A DNA stretch of 64,000 bases from Neobacillus notoginsengisoli (GCF_003515685.1 NZ_QWEG01000002.1:124001-188000), one strand, 5' to 3'; positions 1 through 8,529 are shown, numbered from the stretch's first letter. Numbers and translations: made by a program. The notes: generated by a model not told the origin, from the sequence alone.

Positions 1-2
1 TC

Positions 3-338
3 GGCAGGTTGAGTACGGATCTTCCGAATGTAAATGATGCGGCGGTGCTGGTGACGGATGATGAGGTGCTTGTTGCATATGAATCGGACACAGACAACCG
101 GGAGCTGACGGCGGATCAGGTTAGGAAGACGGCGATATCGGTCGTGCCGAGTTTTTACCATGTTTATGTTTCCGATAATAAAATGCTGATCCGAGATGTG
201 GAGACGTTGTCGAGTCTAAATACGCAGAATGAGAATGCGACGGAAACGATTGATGCTGTTATTCGGGAGATGAGAAAGTCGCCGCAGGGTTTTAGGCCGG
301 GGAAGGGTTCTAAAGGCGGTATGGAAAGCGGGCGGTAA
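3..338 (+). CDS. YhcN/YlaJ-family sporulation lipoprotein, C-terminal part (YutC-like), cut by window start
   Basis: The reading frame is open to the left edge, so the lipoprotein signal and N-terminal part lie outside the window. The visible part has the VTDDEVLVAYES stretch followed by a KTAISVVPSFYHVYVSDN segment, which I recognise from the YhcN/YlaJ family of spore-associated lipoproteins. The tail is basic and glycine-rich (residues FRPGKGSKGG). In B. subtilis a member of this family (YutC) sits next to lipA, the same arrangement as here. The gene is convergent with lipA and shares a hairpin terminator with it. The internal TTG at 9 is not a credible start because no ribosome binding site precedes it. 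The family role in the spore is poorly defined. Confidence 0.72.
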   Translation, partial: GRLSTDLPNVNDAAVLVTDDEVLVAYESDTDNRELTADQVRKTAISVVPSFYHVYVSDNKMLIRDVETLSSLNTQNENATETIDAVIREMRKSPQGFRPGKGSKGGMESGR

Positions 339-350
339 GCGATTGAAAAA

Positions 351-378
351 GGGCATCCATTATAAAAAACGGATGCCC
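351..378. terminator. Bidirectional terminator between yutC-like gene and lipA
   Basis: GGGCATCC at 351-358 pairs with GGATGCCC at 371-378 across an A-rich loop. A-rich sequence lies on one side and a TCTTGCTTTT tract on the other. It lies between two convergent genes. Confidence 0.7.
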
Positions 379-409
379 TCTTGCTTTTAGACGCATGAAC
401 GTTACGCTA

Positions 410-1321
410 TTATTCTCCGGCGGCTTCCAAAGCGGCGGTTCTTGCCCGTGCCGCTGCGTTTACTTGCTCGTCGGCATGATAAGAGGAACGGACGAGCGGG
501 CCGGATTCACAGTGGCTGAAGCCTTTTGACATGGCAATTAGCCTTAGTTCGTTAAATTCTTCCGGTGTGTAATATTTTACGACTTTGAGATGCTTTTTTG
601 TCGGCTGGAGATATTGGCCAATGGTCATAATTTCGACGTTGTTCGCGCGAAGGTCGTCCATGACTTCGATAATTTCCTCCCATGTTTCGCCGAGGCCAAT
701 CATCAGGCTGGATTTTGTTGGAATGTCAGGCTGCATTTCTTTTGCCCGGCGCAGGAATTCAAGGGAACGGTCGTAGGTTGCCCTTGCGCGGACTCTTGGC
801 GTCAATCTTCTGACGGTTTCTATGTTGTGGTTAAGGATATCGGGCCGGGCATTCATCAACGTACGAAGGTTCTCTTCCACCCCACCCATATCGGATGGCA
901 GGACTTCAACGGTTGTAAATGGACTTTTCCGCCTTACAGCCCTGACAGTTTCGGCAAAAACGGCTGCGCCTCCGTCACGCAAATCATCGCGGGCGACAGC
1001 GGTGATGACGGCGTGCTTCAGGTTCATTTGGAAAACAGAATCCGCGACGCGCTCCGGCTCCTGCAAATCCAATTCGGTTGGGAGACCAGTTTTAACAGCA
1101 CAGAAGCGGCAGGCTCTTGTACAGGTGTCTCCGAGGATCATGAAAGTTGCCGTTCTTCTTACCGCCCAGCATTCATGGATATTCGGGCAGCGGGCTTCTT
1201 CACATACAGTATGCAGGTTTTTATTGCGCATCATTTTTTTCAGACCGGTGTAGTTTTCATTTGTATTCAGTTTTATTTTTAACCATTCTGGCTTTCTTTG
1301 CGGCCTGTTTTCAACTGTCAT
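410..1321 (-). CDS. lipA: Lipoyl synthase LipA
   Basis: Radical-SAM enzyme that inserts two sulfur atoms into protein-bound octanoyl groups to make lipoyl cofactor, acting on lipoyl domains such as GcvH, which is also in this window. Both iron-sulfur motifs are visible: the auxiliary cluster cysteines C40, C45 and C51 ([12 protein letters not shown]) and the radical-SAM CxxxCxxC at C67, C71 and C74 (CTRACRFC). The C-terminal [13 protein letters not shown] stretch carries the conserved RSSYHA serine segment. Length (303 aa) is normal. The ATG follows a GGAG site. A possible sigma-A promoter (TTGAAG, 17 nt, TACAGT) lies at 1367-1395. It is transcribed alone and corresponds to B. subtilis yutB/lipA. 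Confidence 0.97.
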   Translation of the reverse strand: MTVENRPQRKPEWLKIKLNTNENYTGLKKMMRNKNLHTVCEEARCPNIHECWAVRRTATFMILGDTCTRACRFCAVKTGLPTELDLQEPERVADSVFQMNLKHAVITAVARDDLRDGGAAVFAETVRAVRRKSPFTTVEVLPSDMGGVEENLRTLMNARPDILNHNIETVRRLTPRVRARATYDRSLEFLRRAKEMQPDIPTKSSLMIGLGETWEEIIEVMDDLRANNVEIMTIGQYLQPTKKHLKVVKYYTPEEFNELRLIAMSKGFSHCESGPLVRSSYHADEQVNAAARARTAALEAAGE

Positions 1322-1366
1322 ATGATCAACTCCAATTGATTATGTAAACATTTACTTCTCTTTGAA

Positions 1367-1395
1367 ACTGTACCATACTCCAATTTCCCCTTCAA
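1367..1395 (-). promoter_or_regulatory. Candidate sigma-A promoter of lipA
   Basis: Reading the minus strand, TTGAAG (1390-1395) and TACAGT (1367-1372) are separated by 17 nt, about 45 nt upstream of the lipA ATG. The -10 box is a weak match. Confidence 0.4.
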
Positions 1396-1504
1396 GGGAA
1401 TACTCCGTTGATTGGCAATCATTTCTTCTTATGAAGGAATGAGACGGGCGGCAAACTAAAGCATAATGAACACAGCCAATTTCAGTTCGAAAGGAGGGCG
1501 CCCT

Positions 1505-2578
1505 GTGAGGGTCCTGCTTATACTATTTATCTCGCTGGCAGTCGCTGGCGGCGTATTTGCCCGTGTCGATGAACCTGGGTTAACGAGCGAACCGTCTGCT
1601 CCGCGGCTTGGACATACTATTGATGAAACAGACTGGACTGCCGGAAAGACTGATTCAAAGGCTAAAGAAAAGTCTGATCTTTTCGGCAAAAGGATGCAGC
1701 TCTATCAGAAGGCAGACGCTGAAACAGGCATTCCATGGTACTATCTTGCCGGAGTGGACCAGTATGAGCGAAATGTCAGGCTTGCCCGAAAAGATTTGCC
1801 CGACCCCGAGGGGGCGATCTCCATTTTCTATACCCCTGAAGCATGGGCTGGTGCAGCCAACCCAAATCCCGATGATGCGAATCCTGGAACGATTGCCTAT
1901 TTCGAAGGAGTTGGAGTGGACGGGAATGGAAATGGAAAAGCGAGCAGATTTGAGGATGAAGATGTCCTGCAGGCTTTTGCCAATCATGTCCTTCAGTTCG
2001 GCACTGATAATGAAAACATCCGGATTGCTCTATGGGAATATTATCACCGTGATAAAGCGGTCGGCATCATAATGGGTTTTGCGAATATCTTCAATGAATT
2101 TGGCCGGATCGACCTTGAAGGCAATGCTTTTCCGGTCCCATACCGAAGTAACCATAGCTATAAAAATACATGGGGTGACGCACGCGGATGGGGCGGCCGT
2201 CGCATGCACGAAGGAACCGATATCTTTGCCGGTTATGGAGTCCCTGTTCGCGCAACGAGTTACGGCATCATTGAAATGAAGGGCTGGAACCGATTTGGCG
2301 GCTGGCGCATCGGAATCAGGGACCTAAATAATAATTATCATTACTATGCGCACTTGAGCGGGTTTGCCAAAGATATAAAAGTAGGCGATATTGTTGAGCC
2401 AGGTAAGCTGATTGGCGGAGTCGGCAGCTCGGGCTACGGTCCGCCCGGAACTTCCGGCAAATTTCCGCCGCACCTTCATTATGGTATGTATAAAGATAAT
2501 GGGTATACCGAGTGGTCATTTGACCCGTATCCACACCTGAGAAAATGGGAGCGAATGGACAAAAAAGCCAAAAAGTAG
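1505..2578 (+). CDS. lytH: LytH-like M23 spore-wall endopeptidase (YunA)
   Basis: Secreted zinc metallopeptidase of the M23 (LytM) family. In B. subtilis the homologue LytH trims cortex peptide side chains by cleaving L-Ala-D-Glu bonds during sporulation. The start is taken as GTG 1505, because AAAGGAGG (1490-1497) sits 7 nt before it; an in-frame ATG at 1466 has no such site. The N-terminus MRVLLILFISLAVAGGVFA is a signal or anchor segment. The C-terminal peptidase domain has the zinc motif HEGTDI and the HLH pair (PPHLHYG), and ends near the stop. The product is about 357 aa. A CATAATGAA box at 1462 preceded by AC loosely resembles a sigma-K promoter, which would fit LytH, but the match is weak. 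It corresponds to yunA next to lipA in B. subtilis. Confidence 0.87.
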   Translation: MRVLLILFISLAVAGGVFARVDEPGLTSEPSAPRLGHTIDETDWTAGKTDSKAKEKSDLFGKRMQLYQKADAETGIPWYYLAGVDQYERNVRLARKDLPDPEGAISIFYTPEAWAGAANPNPDDANPGTIAYFEGVGVDGNGNGKASRFEDEDVLQAFANHVLQFGTDNENIRIALWEYYHRDKAVGIIMGFANIFNEFGRIDLEGNAFPVPYRSNHSYKNTWGDARGWGGRRMHEGTDIFAGYGVPVRATSYGIIEMKGWNRFGGWRIGIRDLNNNYHYYAHLSGFAKDIKVGDIVEPGKLIGGVGSSGYGPPGTSGKFPPHLHYGMYKDNGYTEWSFDPYPHLRKWERMDKKAKK

Positions 2579-2591
2579 CTCGTACAATGTG

Positions 2592-2620
2592 AAGGCCATT
2601 CCGATTCACGGAATGGCCTT
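2592..2620. terminator. Bidirectional terminator between lytH and the metS/NSS operon
   Basis: A perfect 12-bp stem: AAGGCCATTCCG at 2592-2603 pairs with CGGAATGGCCTT at 2609-2620 across a 5-nt loop. It separates convergent genes. Confidence 0.8.
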
Positions 2621-2631
2621 ATGATGTAAAG

Positions 2632-2733
2632 TTATTTTTTCGATTTAATAACCGCATTCGTGATGCTCGCTACAAGTCCTCCCCAAATAATGACCATTCC
2701 GACCACCATCATTGTTAATGCACTTGTTGACAT
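2632..2733 (-). CDS. Small subunit of methionine/alanine NSS importer (MetS-type, 33 aa)
   Basis: A 33-residue single-pass membrane peptide: MSTSALTMMVVGMVIIWGG, then LVASITNAVIKSKK. Its ATG follows the stop codon of the large NSS transporter with no gap, and its ribosome site (AAGGGAGG) lies inside that gene. The hydrophobic run with VIIWGG matches the small-subunit family that accompanies MetP-type neurotransmitter:sodium symporters; in Corynebacterium the pair is MetPS. Presumably it stabilises or activates the large subunit in the membrane. It is below the size limit of most ORF callers. A terminator follows directly. Recognition rests on the partner gene, the tight coupling and the sequence pattern. 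Confidence 0.85.
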   Translation of the reverse strand: MSTSALTMMVVGMVIIWGGLVASITNAVIKSKK

Positions 2734-4242
2734 TTAGGAAACCTCCCTTGTGTCAGGAACTTCCAGCTTGTTCTTTCCCCATTTGAGTGACATAAACACA
2801 AAGCCAACAACGACTACGGCAATCGCAACACCCCACCCAGCAAAGAGGAGGAAGGAGGTTGGGTAATCCCCGTAGTTATCTTTCAAGTTCGTGATGAAGT
2901 TCTGGACAGTCATATAACCGAGGACAAGTGGCGTAATAACGCCAAGCGCAACCTTCCACCAGCCTCCAATTCTAATATCAGAAATTGCATTTGCATGTGA
3001 CTGAAGCGTGGATAGTTCTTTTGCAACCCAGGCGACTAGAACAACCTCAGCAAGGCCAGCAATCACGATTCCGAAATGGTTAATGAAATTATCAACGGAA
3101 TCCAGCAGGTAGAGGCCCCCGTTTGTAGCATACAAAACGGATACTAGAAAAGATGCCCCCCCGCCAATCGCAACAGCCTTTGTCCGTGAAACGTTAAACT
3201 TTTCCTGGACACCGGCAACATACGTTTCAACGATTGAAATCAGCGATGTCAGCCCTGCCAGGACGAGACAGAAGAAGAACAGGAAACCGAAAAACTCTGG
3301 GAATGCCGGGAACTCGTTAATGATTTGCGGGAACACAACGAATGCGAGCCCGATTCCTGAGTCTACGACTTCTGAAACAGGTACACCTTGCTGTTGGGCC
3401 ATGAAGCCAAGGACGGCGAATACGCCAATACCTGCCAACAATTCAAAACCCGAATTCGCAAAACCAGTGATGAACGCATTGTTCGTCAAGTCTGTCTTTT
3501 TGGGCAGATAGCTTGAATAAGTAAGCATGATGGCAAAACCAACAGATAAACTAAAGAAAATTTGTCCGTATGCCGCGACCCAAACCTTTGGATTTGCAAT
3601 CTCTTTCCAATCAGGCTTGAAGAACGCATCCAGGCCTACAGCGGCACCGTCCAATGTGATGGCCCGAAGAACAATAATCAGGAACAGGACGATAAGGGTT
3701 GGCAGCATGAATTTGTTTGCAGCCTCAATCCCTTTTTTAACGCCTTTGAAAAGGACGCCAAGGGTGACTGCCCAGACGATCAGTAACGGAATGAATACCC
3801 CTGGCACTAGGCCTATGAATTCTCCCGGGTTAGGCGCCCTTTTCAAATAATCAACCATTAAGAACTTACCAGGGTCGTTGCCCCATGACAGGTTGACTGA
3901 AAACCATGAATAAGATAACGCCCATGCAACGATAATCGGATAGTAGGTAGAAATGACGAATGATATGGCTACCTGCCACCAGCCAAGCCATTCAAACTTC
4001 CGGTTTAGCCGAGCGAATGTCAGCGGTGATGAACCTTTGTATTTGTGCCCGAGTGTGAATTCAAGGATAAGGAGCGGAATACCAGCTGTTAAAAGTGCGA
4101 ATAAATACGGGAAAAAGAATGCTCCTCCTCCATTATCATAAGCGACTGCAGGAAACCTCCAAATATTCCCTAAGCCGACTGCGGAACCGATGGCTGCAAG
4201 AACGAATCCTGCCCTGGTCCCCCACTGCGGTCGATTTTCCAT
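2734..4242 (-). CDS. Sodium-dependent NSS-family transporter, MetP-like (methionine/alanine import)
   Basis: Polytopic membrane carrier of the neurotransmitter:sodium symporter family. The N-terminal signature RAGFVLAAIGSAVGLGNIWRF, which forms TM1 and the sodium/substrate site, is intact, followed by YDNGGGAFFFPYL. About 12 hydrophobic segments cover the roughly 502 residues. The start is taken at ATG 4242 (MENRPQWG) behind GGGGGT; an in-frame TTG 24 nt upstream lacks a site. The partner small subunit is encoded immediately downstream, which supports methionine/alanine as substrates over aromatic amino acids or neurotransmitter-like amines. A near-consensus promoter (4324-4352) precedes it. 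Substrate is inferred from family pairing only. Confidence 0.85.
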   Translation of the reverse strand: MENRPQWGTRAGFVLAAIGSAVGLGNIWRFPAVAYDNGGGAFFFPYLFALLTAGIPLLILEFTLGHKYKGSSPLTFARLNRKFEWLGWWQVAISFVISTYYPIIVAWALSYSWFSVNLSWGNDPGKFLMVDYLKRAPNPGEFIGLVPGVFIPLLIVWAVTLGVLFKGVKKGIEAANKFMLPTLIVLFLIIVLRAITLDGAAVGLDAFFKPDWKEIANPKVWVAAYGQIFFSLSVGFAIMLTYSSYLPKKTDLTNNAFITGFANSGFELLAGIGVFAVLGFMAQQQGVPVSEVVDSGIGLAFVVFPQIINEFPAFPEFFGFLFFFCLVLAGLTSLISIVETYVAGVQEKFNVSRTKAVAIGGGASFLVSVLYATNGGLYLLDSVDNFINHFGIVIAGLAEVVLVAWVAKELSTLQSHANAISDIRIGGWWKVALGVITPLVLGYMTVQNFITNLKDNYGDYPTSFLLFAGWGVAIAVVVVGFVFMSLKWGKNKLEVPDTREVS

Positions 4243-4323
4243 AAACGAATACCCCCAAATTACCAAAATAAGTTAATGTCTAAAGTTTTACATTTTTCAG
4301 ATTACTTGGAATCCAATAAAATC

Positions 4324-4352
4324 AGTATAGGGATTAAATCCTATCATGTCAA
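4324..4352 (-). promoter_or_regulatory. Sigma-A promoter of the NSS transporter/metS operon
   Basis: On the minus strand, TTGACA (4347-4352) and TATACT (4324-4329) are 17 nt apart. This is near-perfect consensus and leaves a leader of about 75 nt before the ATG. Nothing else was recognised in the 4353-4556 interval, apart from one TTTTGCAAAA palindrome at 4548. Confidence 0.7.
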
Positions 4353-4556
4353 TGGAAAAGTTATAATAAATTTACTATTTTAATATATATTTTATCTCCC
4401 TTCGATTAAAGCACTTATTTCCCCGTCAACGGAGGAATCTTTTGGAAAAACAGGTGATGTTGCATTCATTTCTAATCGAAAAAGCGTCGCGGCAACCCTT
4501 TTTGCCTATTACATTATTATCCATTAATAACAATTTTATTATTTGTTTTTTGCAAA

Positions 4557-4594
4557 AGAAAAGACATTCATCCATCCGGGATTGAATGTCTTTT
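4557..4594 (-). terminator. Terminator of yunC
   Basis: AAAAGACATTCA (4559-4570) pairs with TGAATGTCTTTT (4583-4594). It lies just past the yunC stop and is followed on the minus strand by CTTTTGC. Confidence 0.7.
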
Positions 4595-4598
4595 ATTG

Positions 4599-4901
4599 TT
4601 ATATCATTTTCAGCAGGGCGTCCCTGCCTGCCATCCCTCGATGAATGCCGCATTTTTCAGCTTCTAGAGTAACGGATTCGAGTGGCGCTTCAAGCAGCTG
4701 TTCAATCGTCCTGACGCCAACCGCCCTGCCTGCTATTATTTTTCTGTCCTTCAGCTTCCGGTTCAATAGGCCAATATCTAGGGCCCCGCACATTATATAG
4801 CCGCTGCCTCCTGTTACCGCAAGCAGCGTAGTCTTTGGAAGCTCAACTGTGATGCCAAGAAATGTATTTCCTTCTATTTCTACCGGGGTTACCCGAATCA
4901 T
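4599..4901 (-). CDS. yunC: DUF1805 protein YunC
   Basis: Small protein of about 100 residues matching the YunC/DUF1805 family. Visible features are the PVEIEGNTFLGITVELPKT start, a glycine-rich TGGSGYIMCGALDIGLLN segment and the RKIIAGRAVGVRTIEQLLEAP segment. No signal peptide or membrane span is present, so it is presumably cytosolic. The biochemical role is unknown. It precedes yunD on the same strand but is transcribed after it, as in the B. subtilis yunC-yunD neighbourhood. The ATG has a GGAGGCGGGCAG leader. A hairpin terminator follows the stop. Confidence 0.88.
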   Translation of the reverse strand: MIRVTPVEIEGNTFLGITVELPKTTLLAVTGGSGYIMCGALDIGLLNRKLKDRKIIAGRAVGVRTIEQLLEAPLESVTLEAEKCGIHRGMAGRDALLKMI

Positions 4902-5029
4902 CTGCCCGCCTCCTCTCCTGTCCCTACTACTCTATGCAGGAAAAAGCGGGGAGTGAATTACTGACGAATGTCGGGTGTTTAATTGGACCTTCAAAAATTC
5001 AGTTTGGCCTTTTTAAGCTGCTCTCCGTT

Positions 5030-6379
5030 TTACATTTTTGCGAGCTTCCATTCCAAGACGTCGCGGAGGAATTCAGGCATATAATAGAATTTCGTTTTTG
5101 AACGGACGATTTCAGGAAAAATTTTGCCAAACGTATACATGTCCGGGATAGCCACCTTATACTTCCTTTCAGAGGCTATCTTTTCACCGTTTATTAGAAA
5201 ATCCCTTTCGTTTTCAACGATCTCAATCCCGTCATAGACGAACTTGCCCATCACCTTTCCGCGGAAACCCATTCCCATAATAGCGAGATGATGCAAGCTT
5301 TCATCGACCGTCATCCTCAGAATTTCGCGCAGTTCTGTCCCCTCCAGAGTCACTGTACACGGATTGATTGGATGCGGACACACTGAAAGAAGGTCGAATT
5401 TCGTGACCGTGCCTTCAAGCGGGCCAAGTATTAAACCCGCATTTAAAAAGGCGCATTCCGCCCCGCACCACTCGCGGAGCGCCTCGCAGAGCAGCTGCGG
5501 CAAGTCGGAGTTCTGGAAATAATCCGCCGTAAGCAGCTCAACTTCTGCTGCTTTTTTTTGCAAAAGTGACTTCCCTTTTTCGAACAGAGATGCAGCTTCT
5601 GCTTCTTCCCAAGGCTCGCGGGATAACTCCGCAATCGGATAGAGCAAGGCTTCTTTATGTTTTATCCGGCCATTTTCAGTTTTAATCGCCACATGCCCGG
5701 CATAATGGCCATATTTACCTGCAGCGGCCAGAAGGGTTTTATTGATTTCCCTGCCTTCAGGGAGGATATGGTGGGTGTGCCCGCCAAGGATAATATCAAT
5801 CTCCGGGCACTCAAGCGCAATCCGCTCATCCTCGTAGATGCCTAGATGGGAAAGAAGGACGATGATATCGGCTTTTTCTCTTAAGGCAGGCAAATGCCTT
5901 TTCAGCTCTTCAACAGGATCGGTTAGTTTCCAGCCGAGCAGCTTGTAAAAAAGCGAGAAAGGGGCAGTTAGGCCAAGGACGCCAATGTTCGTTCCCGCTT
6001 CTGTTTTGTAAATTTTGCAAGGCTGGGCCCATTCAGGGCGGGTTCCGTCTTTTTCATATAAATTGGCTGCGAGGACATCAAAGTCACTTTCATTATATAA
6101 TGTGCCAAGTCCATCATGCGGCAAGGTTATGCCTTCATTATTGCCGATAGTCACAGCGGTGTAGCCCGCTTCGTTCAGCAGGAGTGTGTTTCCTTTCCCC
6201 ATCGTCCCCTCGGTATATGGGTGCCAGCGGTCGACATGGTCGCCTATGTCAAAAAGGAACACATCTTCCCCCGCTTTGCGATGCTCCTCAGCTCGCTCAC
6301 GGAGAAGGCGGCTAATCCTCGGCCAGTGTTCAAAATGGCTGTGCAAATCGTTTGTATGATAAATATGTATTGTTTCCAT
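5030..6379 (-). CDS. yunD: 5'-nucleotidase-like metallophosphoesterase YunD
   Basis: Calcineurin-like metallophosphoesterase fused to a 5'-nucleotidase C-terminal domain. Metal ligands are visible in order: HTNDLHSHFEH near the N-terminus, DIGDHVDR, GNNE, LLSHLG and GGHTHH. The C-terminal half includes CPHPINPCTVTLEGTELREI, typical of the nucleotidase substrate domain. There is no signal peptide, so it is likely cytosolic, unlike periplasmic UshA-type enzymes. The start is taken at METIHIYHTND (ATG 6379) behind AAAGGAAG; the in-frame upstream extension to 6436 has no site. Length is about 449 aa. The family hydrolyses nucleotide or cyclic-nucleotide phosphates; the physiological substrate is uncertain. 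Confidence 0.87.
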   Translation of the reverse strand: METIHIYHTNDLHSHFEHWPRISRLLRERAEEHRKAGEDVFLFDIGDHVDRWHPYTEGTMGKGNTLLLNEAGYTAVTIGNNEGITLPHDGLGTLYNESDFDVLAANLYEKDGTRPEWAQPCKIYKTEAGTNIGVLGLTAPFSLFYKLLGWKLTDPVEELKRHLPALREKADIIVLLSHLGIYEDERIALECPEIDIILGGHTHHILPEGREINKTLLAAAGKYGHYAGHVAIKTENGRIKHKEALLYPIAELSREPWEEAEAASLFEKGKSLLQKKAAEVELLTADYFQNSDLPQLLCEALREWCGAECAFLNAGLILGPLEGTVTKFDLLSVCPHPINPCTVTLEGTELREILRMTVDESLHHLAIMGMGFRGKVMGKFVYDGIEIVENERDFLINGEKIASERKYKVAIPDMYTFGKIFPEIVRSKTKFYYMPEFLRDVLEWKLAKM

Positions 6380-6438
6380 CCGTTCGCTTCCTTTTCTTTC
6401 TGGTTGGGCGTTTGACGTTTGGGTCGGCTTTGCCACCC

Positions 6439-7260
6439 TCAGCCCGTGAGACCTTCGTAGATGAGGCGGATGCCGATGATAATGAGGATGGCGCGCAAAA
6501 TCATGACGATTGTTTTACTTTTCAGCCGGCTGTTCAGGTAGACGCCAACTTGTGCGCCAATCCACGCGCCGGGTATGAGCGCGAGTGCGTACATCCAATG
6601 AATGTTTCCAAGTGAAATGTGGGCAACTGAGCTGATGATGGATGACAAGAAGATCATGAACATCGAAGTTGCCACAGCGACATGCGGAGGAAAATAGAAA
6701 AACAGAATCATCGCAGGTACCATCAATGACCCTCCACCGACGCCAAAGAGACCGGAAATAAAGCCGATTGCGACTGATATCAAGATTCCGACAACCGGAT
6801 TATAGCCGTATTCAAAAGTCTGTCCCGACATGTCGGTGAATGTTCTTGTGTAGCCGGATTCCTTATTGTAAGGGATCGGCTTGATTTTGTTCCTCAGCAC
6901 CATCACGACTGAAACAAACAACACGAATAAGCCGAAATAAAGATTAAACGCATGTGCATCCAGGTTCTTAATCATCCAGGCGCCAAAAATTCCGCCGGGT
7001 GCACTTCCGGCCAGGAAAATCAAACCGCTTTTATAATCAATCGTTTTATGCTTGATGTACCCGATCGTAGACGACATCCCGGTAAAAATCATCGTAAATA
7101 ATGATGTTCCGACAATTTCACGCGGGGTAATATCCGGCAAAATGCCGAGAGTTGTGATGTAAAGAAGGGCCGGGACAACGATGATTCCCCCGCCAAGCCC
7201 AATCAGTGAACCAAGTGAGCTCGCAGCGAGCCCAATGAAAACAATGAGTATCCATTCCAT
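6439..7260 (-). CDS. yunE: TauE/SafE-family membrane permease YunE
   Basis: Integral membrane protein of the TSUP (TauE/SafE, DUF81) family, which includes exporters or importers of sulfite and other organosulfur anions. The paired family motifs are visible: GSLIGLGGGIIVVPALL near the N-terminus and FISGLFGVGGGSLMVPAMI in the second half, consistent with an internally duplicated fold of about 8 segments. The start is taken as MEWILIVFIGL (ATG 7260); an in-frame ATG at 7287 lacks a ribosome site. It lies upstream of yunD and downstream of yunF on the same strand, as in B. subtilis. The transported anion cannot be deduced from the sequence. Confidence 0.85.
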   Translation of the reverse strand: MEWILIVFIGLAASSLGSLIGLGGGIIVVPALLYITTLGILPDITPREIVGTSLFTMIFTGMSSTIGYIKHKTIDYKSGLIFLAGSAPGGIFGAWMIKNLDAHAFNLYFGLFVLFVSVVMVLRNKIKPIPYNKESGYTRTFTDMSGQTFEYGYNPVVGILISVAIGFISGLFGVGGGSLMVPAMILFFYFPPHVAVATSMFMIFLSSIISSVAHISLGNIHWMYALALIPGAWIGAQVGVYLNSRLKSKTIVMILRAILIIIGIRLIYEGLTG

Positions 7261-7358
7261 TTTGCTAAAATTCTCCTCAGTCAGCATGCACCAGCCGGTG
7301 GTTTTCCGTGTATTTTCCAGGTGTCAGCCGTGAATTAGTTAAATGATGACTCTATTTA

Positions 7359-8204
7359 TTAAAACAGGTCAAGCTGCCTTGGGGCAAGGCTGTCGTATTC
7401 CACTCCGAGAATCTCGATCAATTCCTTTGCATTCCCCGCGGCATCCCCGCCTGAATTATTATTAAACAAAACATACAAGTCTTTGCTTTGTTGCTGCAGC
7501 TTTTTGAGCATGAGAGCCCATTCGCCGAGCTCCTGGCGGTTGTACTTATATAAATAGCGCACCTCGCGCCAATTCTTCGCGTTTTTCTTTTGCCAGCCAT
7601 GGACGTTCCTCCCGTGAAAACGGACAAGCGTCTTTTCTGGATGGGTTGCTTCCAGTACAATCGGAACCGATCCAGAGCCTGCCTGCGGCTCATCACAGAC
7701 TGTATGAATCCAGCCCTCTTCGGTAAGAAAAGCGAGGGTTTTCTCGCGGAGTTCCGGCATATACCAGGACTGATGCCTGAATTCAATCGCGCATGGCAAT
7801 GCATCCATTTCCTTTTTGCAAAAACGCACGTAATCGACATTTTCTTTTTTGCAATCGAACCATGGCGGGAACTGGAACAGGACCATTGCAAGCTTATTTT
7901 GCTCCAAATAGGGTGTGAGGGATTCCTTAAAGGCGGTAAACATCTCTTCCGCAGTGGCAAAAGGGCTTCCGCCGCGCTGATGTCCGGTCATGCCCTGATA
8001 GGCCTTCACAACAAACCGGAAATCTTCCGGAACCTGTTCAACCCAACGCTCGGCATTTTTAATAGGCTGGATGGCATAAAAAGACGCATCTACCTCAACC
8101 GTCGGAAAATGCCCTGCATATTCACTCAATTTCTCCCTCGCAGGTATCCCCGGCCCATAAAGACTGTCATGGTCCCCCCACCCTGTCACACCTATGTAAA
8201 TCAT
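7359..8204 (-). CDS. yunF: DUF72 protein YunF
   Basis: Member of the DUF72 family, a TIM-barrel-like fold of unknown activity. The characteristic features are visible: the N-terminal MIYIGVTGWGDHDSLYGPG, the FPTVEVDASFYAIQP strand, PEDFRFVVKAYQGMTGHQ, FQFPPWF, AIEFRHQSW and the late FNNNSGGDAAGNAKELIE. The start at ATG 8204 has GGAGGG 5 nt upstream; the extra ten residues encoded before it are unsupported. The product is about 281 aa with no signal peptide. It heads the yunF-yunE-yunD-yunC run. A nuclease or isomerase role has been suggested for the fold but nothing here decides it. Confidence 0.87.
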   Translation of the reverse strand: MIYIGVTGWGDHDSLYGPGIPAREKLSEYAGHFPTVEVDASFYAIQPIKNAERWVEQVPEDFRFVVKAYQGMTGHQRGGSPFATAEEMFTAFKESLTPYLEQNKLAMVLFQFPPWFDCKKENVDYVRFCKKEMDALPCAIEFRHQSWYMPELREKTLAFLTEEGWIHTVCDEPQAGSGSVPIVLEATHPEKTLVRFHGRNVHGWQKKNAKNWREVRYLYKYNRQELGEWALMLKKLQQQSKDLYVLFNNNSGGDAAGNAKELIEILGVEYDSLAPRQLDLF

Positions 8205-8308
8205 ACAATCCCTCCAGTACCCATCATAGCACAATAGTCCTAAAATTCACCAGCTCTCGTCATTTTCCCGAAGAGTTGAAAAATAAACCCCGCCACTTTT
8301 GCAAAAGC

Positions 8309-8467
8309 TACCTCGCAAGGTTATCAATTGGGTGGTTGGCGAACTTATGGTGGAAAAACACTTCGTAAGTTCTCCAATAAAGCGGCTTGGCGACTTTATG
8401 CCGAAAAAACACTTCGTAAGGTCGCCAATAGAGGTTCTTGGGTGAAAACCACTGTGAAAAGTCACCA
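8309..8467. repeat. Tandem inverted-repeat array A (51-nt period, about 3 units)
   Basis: Left arms TTGGCGA start at 8336 and 8387, with TTGGGTGA at 8438: an exact 51-nt step. Right arms follow in each unit, best seen as GTCGCCAA at 8421-8428 and TAAGTTCTCCAA near 8365. A diverged half unit starts at 8309. The unit at 8387-8428 can fold with TTGGCGAC against GTCGCCAA. The array fills the yunF-sufB gap and lies outside any supported gene. Confidence 0.75.
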
Positions 8468-8482
8468 CTTCCTACTCAAACC

Positions 8483-8517
8483 CAAAAAAACCGCCTGCCA
8501 GCGGCAGACGGTTTTTG
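8483..8517 (-). terminator. Terminator of the suf operon
   Basis: On the minus strand AAAAACCGTCTGCC pairs with GGCAGGCGGTTTTTTT just after the sufB stop. It has a strong GC stem and a U-run. Confidence 0.85.
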
Positions 8518-8529
8518 CACATAAGAATA

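Noticed and set aside
590-1282. Long plus-strand ORFs opposite lipA
   Set aside because: They are antisense to a clear lipoyl synthase, with no family resemblance and no ribosome sites.
1466-1504. ATG start for the LytH-like gene
   Set aside because: AAAGGAGG lies after it and 7 nt before GTG 1505, which also gives a proper signal peptide.
4426-4653. 75-residue minus-strand ORF between the NSS carrier and yunC
   Set aside because: It covers the yunC terminator and overlaps yunC in another frame; no start signals.
8247-8468. 73-residue minus-strand ORF in the yunF-sufB gap
   Set aside because: Its internal repeats (GDLTKCF, GELTKCF) simply translate the 51-nt DNA array; there is no ribosome site.
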